Shown here: positions 50,080-61,100 of the stretch, piece after piece
How the letters are laid out: each line of letters opens with the position of its first letter
Position numbering within the stretch: the first letter of the stretch is position 1
The notes under the pieces: generated by a model
The model's database searches: none
What the model was told of the DNA's origin: nothing
The model's input: the letters and a program-made list of their open reading frames with translations, nothing else
Assembly (NCBI GenBank): GCA_013399855.1
Contig: VXAY01002875.1
Location: forward strand, 753,374 to 817,373
Source: Oxyruncus cristatus
Taxonomy: Eukaryota > Chordata > Aves > Passeriformes > Cotingidae
Direction of reading: 5' to 3'
DNA length: 64,000 nt
Position numbers and translations under genes: made by a program

Positions 50080-50206
50080 TTAAACTAATTTTACCCAAGT
50101 TAAGCCGTTTTGTTTATTATGATAACTGGTGTGTGATCTCTCCCTGCCCTTATCTTGCCCCATGAACTTTTTGTTATATTCTCTGTCCCTTGTCCAGCTG
50201 AGGAGG

Positions 50207-50886
50207 GGAGTGATAGAGTGGCTTGGTGGGCACCTGGCATCCAGCCAGTGTCAACCCACCACAGCTCTTCACTCATCAATAACATTAGACCTGTCAGAAA
50301 GAATTATATAGCTGTGAGTCTGCATGGTTTATCTATTTGAAAGAATTAGGTCTCTGAAGTATTGCTTGCATTGAAAGGACTTCCTGACTTGGCAATCTGA
50401 GGTATTTGGAGACTGTGTCAGTAATTCAAATACACGAATCAGGCCATTTCCTTCCTTATACCAGCTGTCCAAAAGGTTTTGTGAAAGGGATACTCGCTTT
50501 TTCCCAAAGCATCCAATAATACAGAGCAGACATACAGCAATACAGATACTTTGTACAGGGTGCAAACATGAAGGAGAAACAGGAAGAGAAGGAGAGAAAA
50601 ACAGACAGATTTGAGATTCAAGAGAGCTCTCCACAGAAAGGTAGTTTTTCTGACATACAGGCTGAAGAAATTATCTTCCTTAGTTTGCATTACAGCAGCC
50701 ACAGTAAGACCGGAGATGATGTCCTTGTCAGTTTTCCTCAAGAACATGCAGACATTAAAAATAAGAATTAAAAAAGCAGATTATTTCAGCAGGTGAAGGA
50801 AAGTAGTTCTCTTCAGGCCTCAGACATGCTGAATTCACAGTCTCAATTTAGTCAGGATGAAAGCTCTTTCAAGAATCACAGAATCA
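50207..50886. repeat. Left copy of a 680-bp near-identical duplication
   Basis: These bases recur at 50952-51631 with a constant offset of 745. I see two substitutions: CCACAGTAAG against CCACTGTAAG, and GAACATGCAG against GAACACGCAG. The copy ends at the gap, 14 bases into the CR1 that continues intact after the second copy. It contains the LTR terminus and about 610 bp of unique sequence. Confidence 0.95.
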
Positions 50887-50951
50887 NNNNNNNNNNNNNN
50901 NNNNNNNNNNNNNNNNNNNNNNNNNNNNNNNNNNNNNNNNNNNNNNNNNNN
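50887..50951. other. Assembly gap (65 N)
   Basis: Sixty-five unknown bases separate the two copies of the 680-bp block. The sequence before the gap matches the end of the second copy, and the sequence after it matches the beginning of the first. Confidence 0.98.
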
Positions 50952-51631
50952 GGAGTGATAGAGTGGCTTGGTGGGCACCTGGCATCCAGCCAGTGTCAAC
51001 CCACCACAGCTCTTCACTCATCAATAACATTAGACCTGTCAGAAAGAATTATATAGCTGTGAGTCTGCATGGTTTATCTATTTGAAAGAATTAGGTCTCT
51101 GAAGTATTGCTTGCATTGAAAGGACTTCCTGACTTGGCAATCTGAGGTATTTGGAGACTGTGTCAGTAATTCAAATACACGAATCAGGCCATTTCCTTCC
51201 TTATACCAGCTGTCCAAAAGGTTTTGTGAAAGGGATACTCGCTTTTTCCCAAAGCATCCAATAATACAGAGCAGACATACAGCAATACAGATACTTTGTA
51301 CAGGGTGCAAACATGAAGGAGAAACAGGAAGAGAAGGAGAGAAAAACAGACAGATTTGAGATTCAAGAGAGCTCTCCACAGAAAGGTAGTTTTTCTGACA
51401 TACAGGCTGAAGAAATTATCTTCCTTAGTTTGCATTACAGCAGCCACTGTAAGACCGGAGATGATGTCCTTGTCAGTTTTCCTCAAGAACACGCAGACAT
51501 TAAAAATAAGAATTAAAAAAGCAGATTATTTCAGCAGGTGAAGGAAAGTAGTTCTCTTCAGGCCTCAGACATGCTGAATTCACAGTCTCAATTTAGTCAG
51601 GATGAAAGCTCTTTCAAGAATCACAGAATCA
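50952..51631. repeat. Right copy of the 680-bp duplication
   Basis: This copy starts inside the LTR terminus at GGAGTGATAGAG without the rest of the LTR, then runs through the same unique sequence. It continues without interruption into a full CR1 3' end at 51619. The first copy has the opposite pattern: complete LTR on the left and CR1 cut off. The two copies therefore tile as one locus. Confidence 0.95.
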
Positions 51632-52130
51632 GCTGGGTTGGAAAGGACCTCCAAGATCATCAAGTCCAACCCTTGATCCAACACCACCGTGGTTACTAGA
51701 CTATGGCATTAAGTGCCACATCCAGTCTCATCTTAAAAACCTCCAGGGACAGAGAATCCACCGCCTCCCTGGGCCGCCCATTCCAATGTCTGATTACCCT
51801 CTCTGTAAAGAATTTCTTCCTAATATCCAACCTAAACCCGCCCTGGCACAGCTTAAGGCCATGCCCTCTTGTCTCACTGCTGGTTGCCTGGGAGAAGAGA
51901 CCAACCCCCACCTGGCTACAACCTCCTCTCAGGGAGTTGTAGAGAGCAATGAGGTCTCCCCTGAGCCTTCTCTTCTCCAAGCTAAACAACCCCAGCTCCC
52001 TCAGCCTCTCCTCGTAGGACTTGTGCTCCAGTCCCTTCACCAGCCTGGTTGCTCTTCTCTGGACCTGCTCCAGCACCTCAATATCCTTCCTGAACTGAGG
52101 GGCCCAGAGCTGGTCACAGCACTCCAGGTG
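51619..52130 (-). mobile_element. CR1 LINE 3' part, minus strand, best preserved copy
   Basis: This is an antisense CR1 3' end starting at AATCACAGAATCAGCTGGG, then AAAGGACCTCCAAGATCATC, AAGAATTTCTTCCTAATATC, AGCTAAACAACCCCAGCTCC and CTCTTCTCTGGACCTGCTCC. On the minus strand a 151-codon open frame (52151-51696) runs without interruption to the natural ORF2 stop. It contains [32 protein letters not shown] and [14 protein letters not shown]. This is the C-terminal region of the CR1 pol-like protein after the RT core. The element is 5'-truncated and cannot move by itself. The lack of internal stops suggests it is the youngest CR1 here. Confidence 0.95.
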
Positions 52131-53214
52131 TGTGTACTCTTTGGCTAGCATGAGGGAGATGAAGAAGCAACAGTCACATTCACTGAGCCAAGATCAGGGG
52201 ACTCAAGTGACTGACTCAAGAGCAACACTTTTGGGCTCCAGAGAGGTTACGTCAGCCACCTCTGATGCTTAGGTCACCTTAGGTGATGTAACTTATTTAT
52301 GGGCTCTTAAGTGAGATTAGAAGTCATGGGGGGAAAGAAAGAGACACATTTCATGCTCAAAACTGACAGGATTTGGAGGTTTCTTAGTGAAAATAGCCTC
52401 ACCATCGTTTTGCCAAATTAGCCAGAAAAGGAATTAAAATCATGAATATCAGCAGTGCAGTTTCTGGAATTAGAAATCAAGACTTGCCCAGTTCTCAGGC
52501 CCTAAAGTCTTAATTCAAACAACTTCAGGCAGAATTTTTTGTGCATCTCTCCTAGGAGCCATTATAATTAAGTCAGTCACTACAAGAAAGCAGATGATGA
52601 AATTTTTATATATAATAAACGCAAACACAGAGGAATGTCTTGGAAATACCAACTTTTGAACCAAGTATGAGAAATTATCCTAAAAGGCACAGAAAAAGTT
52701 GATCTTGACTGAGGTAATTTCTATTTGTTCTCAATCCATAAGCAGTGAAGAGAAATTTTCAACTGAGGAGATGCTTTTGTCAGAATTTTATTTCCTGTAT
52801 TCTTCACTGGGAAGTATAATAAGGCAACAGCAAGGAGAAGCTGTGGCTGAAGGGAAGCACAAGCCCTCCAGCTGCTTCATGGTGCTGCATTTTGCTACTG
52901 GACCAGGTATGCCAGGTTCAGTAAGCAGCCAGGCTGTTCAGTCAAGGGGTCCCCATCCCAGGTTTACTTTTACTGCTGTGAGGATTCCAGCACTTCTGAT
53001 GTGGAGTGGGACAGAGTTCCCATTGTCATGCACAAAACTTTGAGAGTCAGAGACCTAATCAGTTAAGATCTATATTCTCCAACGTACAAAGAACAAACTG
53101 TAAACTAGGCAAAAATTCTGATCACCTCATGGACAGTACTACCAGCTCAGCACAAAAATTACTGTGTTTCAGGTTGCCTGCCAGTGGTATTATAGAATAG
53201 ATAATGCTAGTGGT
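52131..53214. other. Unique noncoding sequence
   Basis: I see no gene or further repeat in this stretch. A 114-codon open frame at 52699-53043 has no recognised motif. Confidence 0.45.
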
Positions 53215-53263
53215 AGAATTATAGAATATGCTGAGCTGGAAGGGACCCAACAAGATCATCTAT
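53215..53263 (-). mobile_element. CR1 LINE 3' tip, minus strand
   Basis: AGAATTATAGAATATGCTGA, GCTGGAAGGGACCCAACAAG and ATCATC are only the last ~50 bp of a CR1 in antisense. The signature matches the fragment at 48429. Confidence 0.75.
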
Positions 53264-54875
53264 GGGCATGAGCTTATCCCACTCCTTATACGAACCTTTT
53301 CCAAAGTGCTAATGTGGAAAAAATATTCCCAGGGCAGTAGGTAATTTCTGTGTTTGTGCAAAGCTCTTCCTTTGGCCATCCAAGATGCCTAGCAGGTTAT
53401 TATTTTGCTTTTTAGGCTACATAAAATATCTTAGCATTCAAACTGATATACCTTCTCTCTACCGCTTTAGTTTAGTGTGTTGACAGAGTGAGAAGGGTTC
53501 CTATTTGACAAGCACTGCCTTGTCGAGCTGTCACATGAATCAAGCAGTGTAGCAGGAATGACTACTGAATAAATCTCAAAAAAAGGGATGTAAAAGGATG
53601 TTTACAGATTTCCACATGGATGTGGTCTATTAAGAAACTATAACTTCCTATCTTTTGAGTGTTTACTAGAAAGGCTGAGTATTAAGATAAAGTCTTTTGT
53701 GGACAGGAAATGATCCAAGAAAAATTAAACAGATACAGCAATTCACCATCAAAATGGGAGGAAACACTTTAACTGCTAAATAACTAAAAGCTTACATGGT
53801 ACTAGAATACTATTTAAAATTAGGACTAACGATTCCTCTTAGACATGCACTTCCTCCAGACCTCATAGAGATTTTATCCAGTCCTCCTTTACTTGATCAG
53901 ATGTCTATAACTTCCAGTGGTAGTTTGACAGATTAACAACAGTAGGATTGGATACATGTTTATTTAAACACCAAAACACATGATGTGATATGTGTATTTT
54001 AAAAGCCTATTCAGTTTAAGCATGATTGATGAGGTATCCACAGACACACCCACACTTCAAAAAAAAAAAGAGGCATTTCACCCCCATACAGGAACAGAGA
54101 ACTCACAGGAAATAATATGCAGTAATATTTCATACCTAGGCTTACATCTAATGGTCAAAACACTGCTTAATTTTTTCCTGTAAAATTTCATGAAGTTGCT
54201 TTAATGCAGACAAACACTGAGCTTGAGGAAGAAAGATATAATCAATCAAGATTACATACTTAAACTTTACAATATCTGTTTTATGAATTATAACCTAATC
54301 TACATTTTTAACAACAGAATTATATGTTAAGTGTGTCAATTTTAATCTAAATTCCGCAGGAAAGGCACTTCCCATCTGCAGCTGAGCTCTCGGTGCACAC
54401 CCAAAGGCTTCATTCGAAATCTACTCTTCAGCAGCCAGCAGTAGCACTGCACATGTAGCCGTGCGCACAGCAAACACAAAGAGCTGTTACCTATTCATGC
54501 TAAAGAGAAACTAGCACATGAAAAGGGACTGAAAATGGTTCCATGCAGCCAATGGCGCTGTACTTTAGATAAGTACTCTGAATGAATACCACAGAAGGGC
54601 TTTTCTGCCAAAGAAATTGCACTGTCAACGCCTTGTTCGAATCGCACTGATTAGGGTTTTTCCATTAACTTCAGCAAGTTCCCTATCAATCTCCAGATTT
54701 TCGTTATTAAAATAGGATGACAAACAACGTAGGCTCAGCTCATAGCCGAGGCCCGCAGTTTATCACCCTGCACCATGTAAGTGCGTACACCAAATCGGCA
54801 CAGAAGGGTTTATAGCACGCAGGGCTGGGAAGGAAGCTCCGTGTAGGAGGGGAGTGTCACTGCTTCTGGACTGGA
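53264..54875. other. Unique noncoding sequence with a CpG-enriched end
   Basis: I see no gene in this stretch. The first kilobase is AT-rich. From about 54350 to 54841 CpG dinucleotides become frequent (about 17 by eye), unlike the rest of the window. Confidence 0.5.
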
Positions 54876-55117
54876 CACAGAATCACAGAATAGTTAGGTT
54901 TGGAAGGGACCTCTGCACCTCATCTAGTCCAACTCACCTGCCAAGGCAGGGTCACCTGGACCAGGTGACACAGGAACAGGTGGGTTTTGAATGTATCCAG
55001 GGAGTGAGTCTCCACGACCTCCCTGGGCAGCCTTGTTCCAGCGCTCTGTCACCCTCAATGTAAAGAAATTCCTCCTAATATTGATGTGGAACCTGTGTTT
55101 CAGTTTATGGCCATTAC
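54876..55117 (-). mobile_element. CR1 LINE 3' fragment, minus strand
   Basis: CACAGAATCACAGAATAGTT, GGAAGGGACCTCTGCACCTC, CACCTGCCAAGGCAGGGTCA, GAAATTCCTCCTAATATTGA and TTTCAGTTTATGGCCATTA form the antisense 3' end of a CR1 subfamily distinct from the 51.6-kb copy. It is 5'-truncated at about 55117. The 70-codon open frame beginning inside it (55086-55298) simply runs out of the element into unique sequence. Confidence 0.92.
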
Positions 55118-58100
55118 ATGCAAGGCAGCTGTTGGTGCTGCTTTGATTTTTGGCTCCTGTGATATGTTCATGCAAGCACACATTCGTCATATGTGCAAGC
55201 ATCATGCAGGTCTTTTTACCCAAGAAGAATATATTTTGGCCAAATTACTAAATGGAAAAATAATTGAAAAATATGCTAGAAAAATTATTTCTCATTAACA
55301 ATCATTTGACAGGGCATCAGAATAATTTGTGGAAAGTAAAAAAAAAATAAGAAAGAGGTTAATTCTCATTTCCATCCTTCTTCTCACCATTCCACAGCTA
55401 GGTAGTGTTAAGTTTTTGGCTTCTTTACCACAACAAAGCCGAGACTCCTCTGTGTTTTCACCAAGATAAATGTCAGCTTGACACATTACCAAAGAATTAA
55501 ATTTGTGCTATCTATTTATATTGAGACAGGCAATTAAAAATAATTTCAAAAAATTGGAGTTTGATTTTAGATTACTGACTCTGCAAAACAGTGAAAACTA
55601 AACAAAAGTATCTAATTACTTTTGGGTTATTTTAAAGTAGGCTCAGTCTTGAAGTTACACATCCAGCATGGCCAGAGACCAACAAACAATGGCAGCTCAA
55701 GTAACTGATTAGATCCTGAATCCGCATATTGTAAACGATGATAGATGCAAGTTTATCTAGGAGTTTTAAATGTCATGGCCGTTTGGAATTGAACTGAACA
55801 CACATACAAAGATAACTACAGTCTTTACCCAGATTAATCAGGAAACATTGTTTACTATGAAGGAAGACAATGGTCTCCTTCAAACTGTCTCTGTTCTCAA
55901 ATGCAGATTGCGCTAACATGACTACAAGGTAAGTGTTCAATACAAACTTCTGTGCAGAGGGAAACATAGTCTGCGCAGCCCAAATCCCATGAACTCTTGG
56001 TCAGAAGTTCCAACTCATAGTCCCAAATGCTTGTGTCAGCTTGCAAACTCGTATTAGGAGGTGCATACTGAGTGTTAGCTATCCACAAGCATATCTTTAT
56101 CCTCTGTTATAACTGCAGGAGAGCACAGTTACCCAAGACAAAAGAATGAGTATTTATACAGCAGTTGCTGCTCAGAAACCCAGGAGCTGCAGGGATACAC
56201 CCCAACTAATCCCACACTTACTTGTTTTCTCTTAATGACTCGTTTCTCTTAAGTAGATAGTGCTCCCCACACTCATTTAATGGATGCAATAAAAAACTTT
56301 TGCAAGCAACTTTTTTCTTCCATGCATGCACTGATGGCAAATATCTTAGAAGTTAATTTCTCAGTCAGAAGCGACCAAAAGGATGAAACTGTACTCATTA
56401 GAATACACAGAAAGAAAGCAATAATCCAAAGCTCCATGCATGCTTATCAGAGAGCTTTGAATTGCTCTTCATCTCACTGGTCAAATTGAAAAAGAAAATT
56501 ATATTGACTCATTAGAACTCAGATTCACAAACCAACCATTTAAAAGTACTTTAAAGGTTAAAAATAATCTTTAAGACTCATACAAAGGATACTTAAACTA
56601 AAATGGGAAACCAAAACAATAAAAAATTATAAAAATCTCAAAGGTTTTAATTAAACAGCTGAAGAACAAAACAGAAAACAAGCTGGAAGCATGAATAAAC
56701 ATCCTGCTAAATTTACATTTACCTGTCAACAATATAAAGGTAATCTCCAGTGCGGTTCCTCCCTAAAATGAAACAAATCAAATCCATTCACTAAAAAAAC
56801 TACTATACACAACATTTTTCTGTACCTTAAAAACTTAGGAGTGTTTATGCCACACAAAAATGGGGCAATCTAGAAGTCATTTTGGCAAAGGAAATGTCTC
56901 TGAAGTTGTTGCATTTCTCATGCAAGCAGCCTCAGCTTAGGTTGCAGAAGGTCAAGGCTGCATTCTCAGAGAGAAGACTAGAAAAGCAAACCAATACAGT
57001 GAACTACTAGAGGTCAGATTCAATTAGGAGAAATCCTCCTGGTTTGTGCAGTAAAATCTCATCAAGCCCCCAGAAGACCTTATCATGCCTCCATTGACTG
57101 GTGAAGAAGTGAACAGAATTTAAATTTAATTTGGCCCAATCTAGCTCTGATTAGTGCTGCTGAAACACACACAATAAACTGCCAAATTGCTTCAGTAGCC
57201 AAGATGATTCTGGCTTTCTTACGGCTGCCAGTGACAGATGTACTGAAAGCAAACACCTTCAGCAAATACACGAGTTTGGTTCAAAACACTGTATCCCTCC
57301 TATCAAAGCCACACAAATACGGTCTGAAAAAGTTCACTGGAGGAGGGACAGAAAAAGCTGATGTTGACACAGAGATGCTGACTGGGAGGAAGACTGGAAA
57401 CTGAGCTCCCCATCTCGCTGCCCAATGTCCTAACATGAACCGCTAGGTAAATGGAGCAAATTCCAACAAAGACGAAAAGACTTGCTGGAGTTAGGCTTTT
57501 CATTTTGTTTCCCAGGATTTGAGAGTCCAGAGGAATCTCAAAAAAATACAGACTGATGAGACCAGGCTGACTAGTAAAGCCTTACAAGAAAATTGGGGGG
57601 CAGGGATGGGGAAGCACTTTCTCCAACATCCAGCACCACACTAGACAACCACATCTCTTGTTCATGTTACAAACCAGCATCAGTGTTTTCCTTCATAACT
57701 GCAGTTTCATCTCCTGCTGTTGCAAGCTCCACCAGCAGTTTGCACCTTGCACAGAGCGAAGTGAGCTTCCCTTCTGCATCAAGATACCAGTCCAAGCTCA
57801 CTACACCACATAACCACAAATTTTGGCTCCTGTGCCCAGCTGGCTTCGCAAGAGTGATGAGATTTAAGATTATCGACAGAAGAGAAGTAGCAGGGGCTCA
57901 CTCACCCATCTGCTTTAACATGGCTGCCTCAGCTTTACCCAGAGTTGTCACATCAGAGGACCACAGGCTTTCCTCTCTTTTCCAGCTCATCACACCCTCT
58001 GCAGATGATGAAGAGAGGAAGCCTCTCCTGTAGCTCTGGCCACAAGTCTCAGCACCAGCTGAACAAAGCCATAACCCCTTGCCTCATTTTAACAGGGTGA

Positions 58101-61100
58101 AAATCAAAGAGCTAAGCTCAAGGCAAGAGCCTGACAGCATTGAGAAGTGCATTAGCAAGAGCATCACTAAAATCTCCCTAACAATTAGAAGTGTCAGAAC
58201 ACAAGCTTTATTCATGCACCACAAATACTACAAAACCGTGTGAAGAGAAATTCTAAAATAAGCTCACTGAGGCAACATAGTTATTGTAATACTGTTTCTT
58301 TGTATTATAAACCATAGTGATACTTGTTTATAAAGTCCTCCTTTTCAAAAGTTTGAAGCCATAGTTTTACACAAAATTTTCTTTCAGCAAGTGGAAGTCT
58401 GGCAATTTTGACCTGATTTTGCCGTTTATGTGATGGCTGCAACACTGAATATCCTGATGAAAGGAATCACAGCTGAAGCCTATACTCTCTCATTTCTGCT
58501 TCTTAGAGCTAATCCTGCAGCACTTCAGAGAGTTCCAAGACATCACTGTGTCTCCACCCTATGAGACACAGTACAGATACAGCTGCTTCTTGGGATTTCA
58601 AAAATAATTAAAGGCAGACAAAAAAGGAAGGATGGAAGAAAGAAAAATGTGACAGAAGCAACATGAGCCTCTTGTAAACAAATACATGCACATTCAAGTG
58701 TGTTAAAAGGTGTGTACCATTTTCCACGTTACATGTTTATCTCTTCTACAAGACCAATTTGATGGAATTACCTCAGAGCATTTTTATTCCAAGAAAGTAA
58801 TATGGTTGAAGTTCATCCATTTTCTTACAAATTTGCTATGTTCAAAACCCTCCCAGAATGTAAAATCTTCCTATGCTTTTTAAAAATTGTGGCAGAGATA
58901 ATGTCTGATTAAATTTAAATCAACAACCGTGGCTTTGCTGAAAGTAGATTTATATTTGACAGGGTTAAGTTTTCAACTAGTCTTTTAGCTGTTCATGATT
59001 AGTGTCAGTTCAGAAGCTTCCCCAGTTACATTAAGGAAAACGCTACCAAACAAAAAAACAGCTGCAGCAAACCTAACCAAATGAAAAAGGAAGGGAAGGC
59101 AGATTACTTCACCGTAGGAGGAGCTGCCCTGACTTCCTGGAAGTCTAAAACCGCCTGTTGTGCCTGTGCAGGAGCCAAAGAGGGCTCTGATGTAGAGGTC
59201 TCGCCCTCCCTGCACATCGCTACTTTAAACCACCCAGCCGTTGCAGCAGGTGTTAGAAAGTGCCCTCAACCTGATACACGCAAAAAGGTGCAGGGACAGT
59301 CACAGGCACAGAAATGAAGTATCACACGGACTGTTTTAGCTCTCTTGCCATGTCTTTCTGAGCTCCATGGATAGCATATGCACCTGATAAGGCCAAAGTT
59401 GCTTCTTCCTCAATGCCCTAGGACTCCTCAAAGAGGTGAGCTCCAGGACCTCTGCATGCTCCTTGTCACCCAGGTCTCGGTGAGCTGCAGGCAGGCAATG
59501 GCACTTCAGACAATGAAATGCCAAAAGGGACACCCACAAACAGTCCTCTTCCACCCACAGCACACTTAGAAGACAAAACCACTTCTTACAGGAATTGCCT
59601 TTATGTCCTATAAGGAAGCTGACAGAGGTATGACAAATGGTCATCACCCTCCAGTCTTATCCCTCAAAGCAGAAAGTAACTTCTCAAACACTTAAGTAAT
59701 CTCAAACAGAAAGCAACAACAGTAGTTAGGCCGAAGATGCAATAGTTCCTGCACATACACCTACACTAATGATTAAATATATGAACATATATTATTTATG
59801 GATGAAATGCATAACTTTTCACTGCTTCTGTGTAGAGCATTTGCAATTTCCAAAGTGAGGGAAATGCTCATGAAATACAAGTAGTTTGTCATTTTATCAA
59901 CAGCTCTCAAACCTCCAAAAATACTTAACTACATCCAGAAAAATTATAGACCACAGCCATGTTTGCCTTGTGATTACTTGAAAGCCAAATAAATCTTCTC
60001 TTTGAAGTGGCAACAAGCTTTTTGAAGGTTTTACCAAGTTTTTGGCCACAGATTTTATATATAACAGCATGCATTTAAAACTTATTATACCCCAACCAGG
60101 ATAATTTTTGGAAACACCCTCCTTACTTCTTGGATAGGTTTGCATTTGATTCAATCACAGTAATTCTACAGCTCTCATAGTATTCAGAACTAGTCAGGAA
60201 AACAAAGAATATTGCAGAAATTTCCATTTATAGGTGAGTGGTCTGCAGTTTAGTGATCTTGCAACCAAGAGTGGGAGAAGTCATTCTCTTAGTTTCATTA
60301 TCACATAGCAGAATAAATTAGAAACAGCCTCAAATTACAAGACTTCTCTTTTCCTAATTTCACAGATACGTGTGTGTGTATATATATTCTTATCTTAAGC
60401 CTTTAGATAACCCTTAAGTCCCCAGTCTGAAAAACTAACACTACGTTTACATCTCCAGTCCCATCTTCGCCATCAGAGACTGTAACTGCATTTATAACTG
60501 GTGTTTTTTCAGGGAAAATTACTTCAGGACCACAACAATCCTGAAGAAATACTGAGGCCCAGGTTAACATCCCCTATAGAAAAGTCCATGTGAAGAGATG
60601 GTGCTTGTCAACACCTGGCAGAACCATCTGGGCAGGTTTGTTGCTTTGAAGTGAAGGTGGGCAACTTTGGATATTGCAGACCCTTAAGGAGCTCAAACTC
60701 AAGAAGAAGAAGAGGCATTATGGAAATTAAGCCAAAGTAGAAGGAATAAGTTTTTCTATTAGCTAGTAGCCTGCGAGGTCAGATTAGATATAACTCTGAG
60801 CAATCTGATCTTAAATCTATTAAATGTCACGTGTAAGATTTTATTACAGTCTAATTACAAGGAGGTAAGAAAAGATTCATTGTCTCCTCTCTGTCTCCTG
60901 AGGTTTTAAAAACCTTTCCTAAAGCAACACAATCTGGTTAAGTTGAAACTAGCTACTGAATTTGTTGTGCCACAGATATGACTTAGATGTAGCAACTCAG
61001 GCTTTTGAATGTAGATGAGAAAAAAATAAATAAAGGCTGTGCAATGATTCCAGCAGAAAAGGAAGAAATGGCTCAAACTGAATTCTGACGTGCAAATTTA

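Larger units (their letters stand above)
49481..50263 (+). mobile_element. LTR of an endogenous retrovirus-like element (solo or 3' LTR)
   Basis: The right half has LTR architecture: a G-rich block at 49991-50023, a poly(A) signal AATAAA at 50074-50079, then ATTTTACCCAAGTTAAGCCG. The terminus is GGCACCTGGCATCCAGCCAG followed by GTGTCAACCCACCACA, which ends in CA at 50263. I associate this terminus with a common bird ERV LTR family. The left half contains CTGCAGCCCATGGGGAAGAC and a tandem array. No primer-binding site follows 50263 and no gag, pol or env remnant was recognised, so this is probably a solo or 3' LTR. The 5' boundary and target-site duplication were not found, and the start is approximate. 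Its last ~57 bp reappear after the assembly gap at 50952-51008. Confidence 0.7.

Noticed and set aside
55086..55298. 70-codon frame next to the 54.9-kb CR1
   Set aside because: It begins inside the antisense CR1 and runs into unique sequence, and it does not correspond to the CR1 coding strand.
57593..58033. 146-codon open frame, plus strand
   Set aside because: It is Ser/Thr-rich without motif, membrane segment or family similarity that I know, and there is no splice or promoter context.
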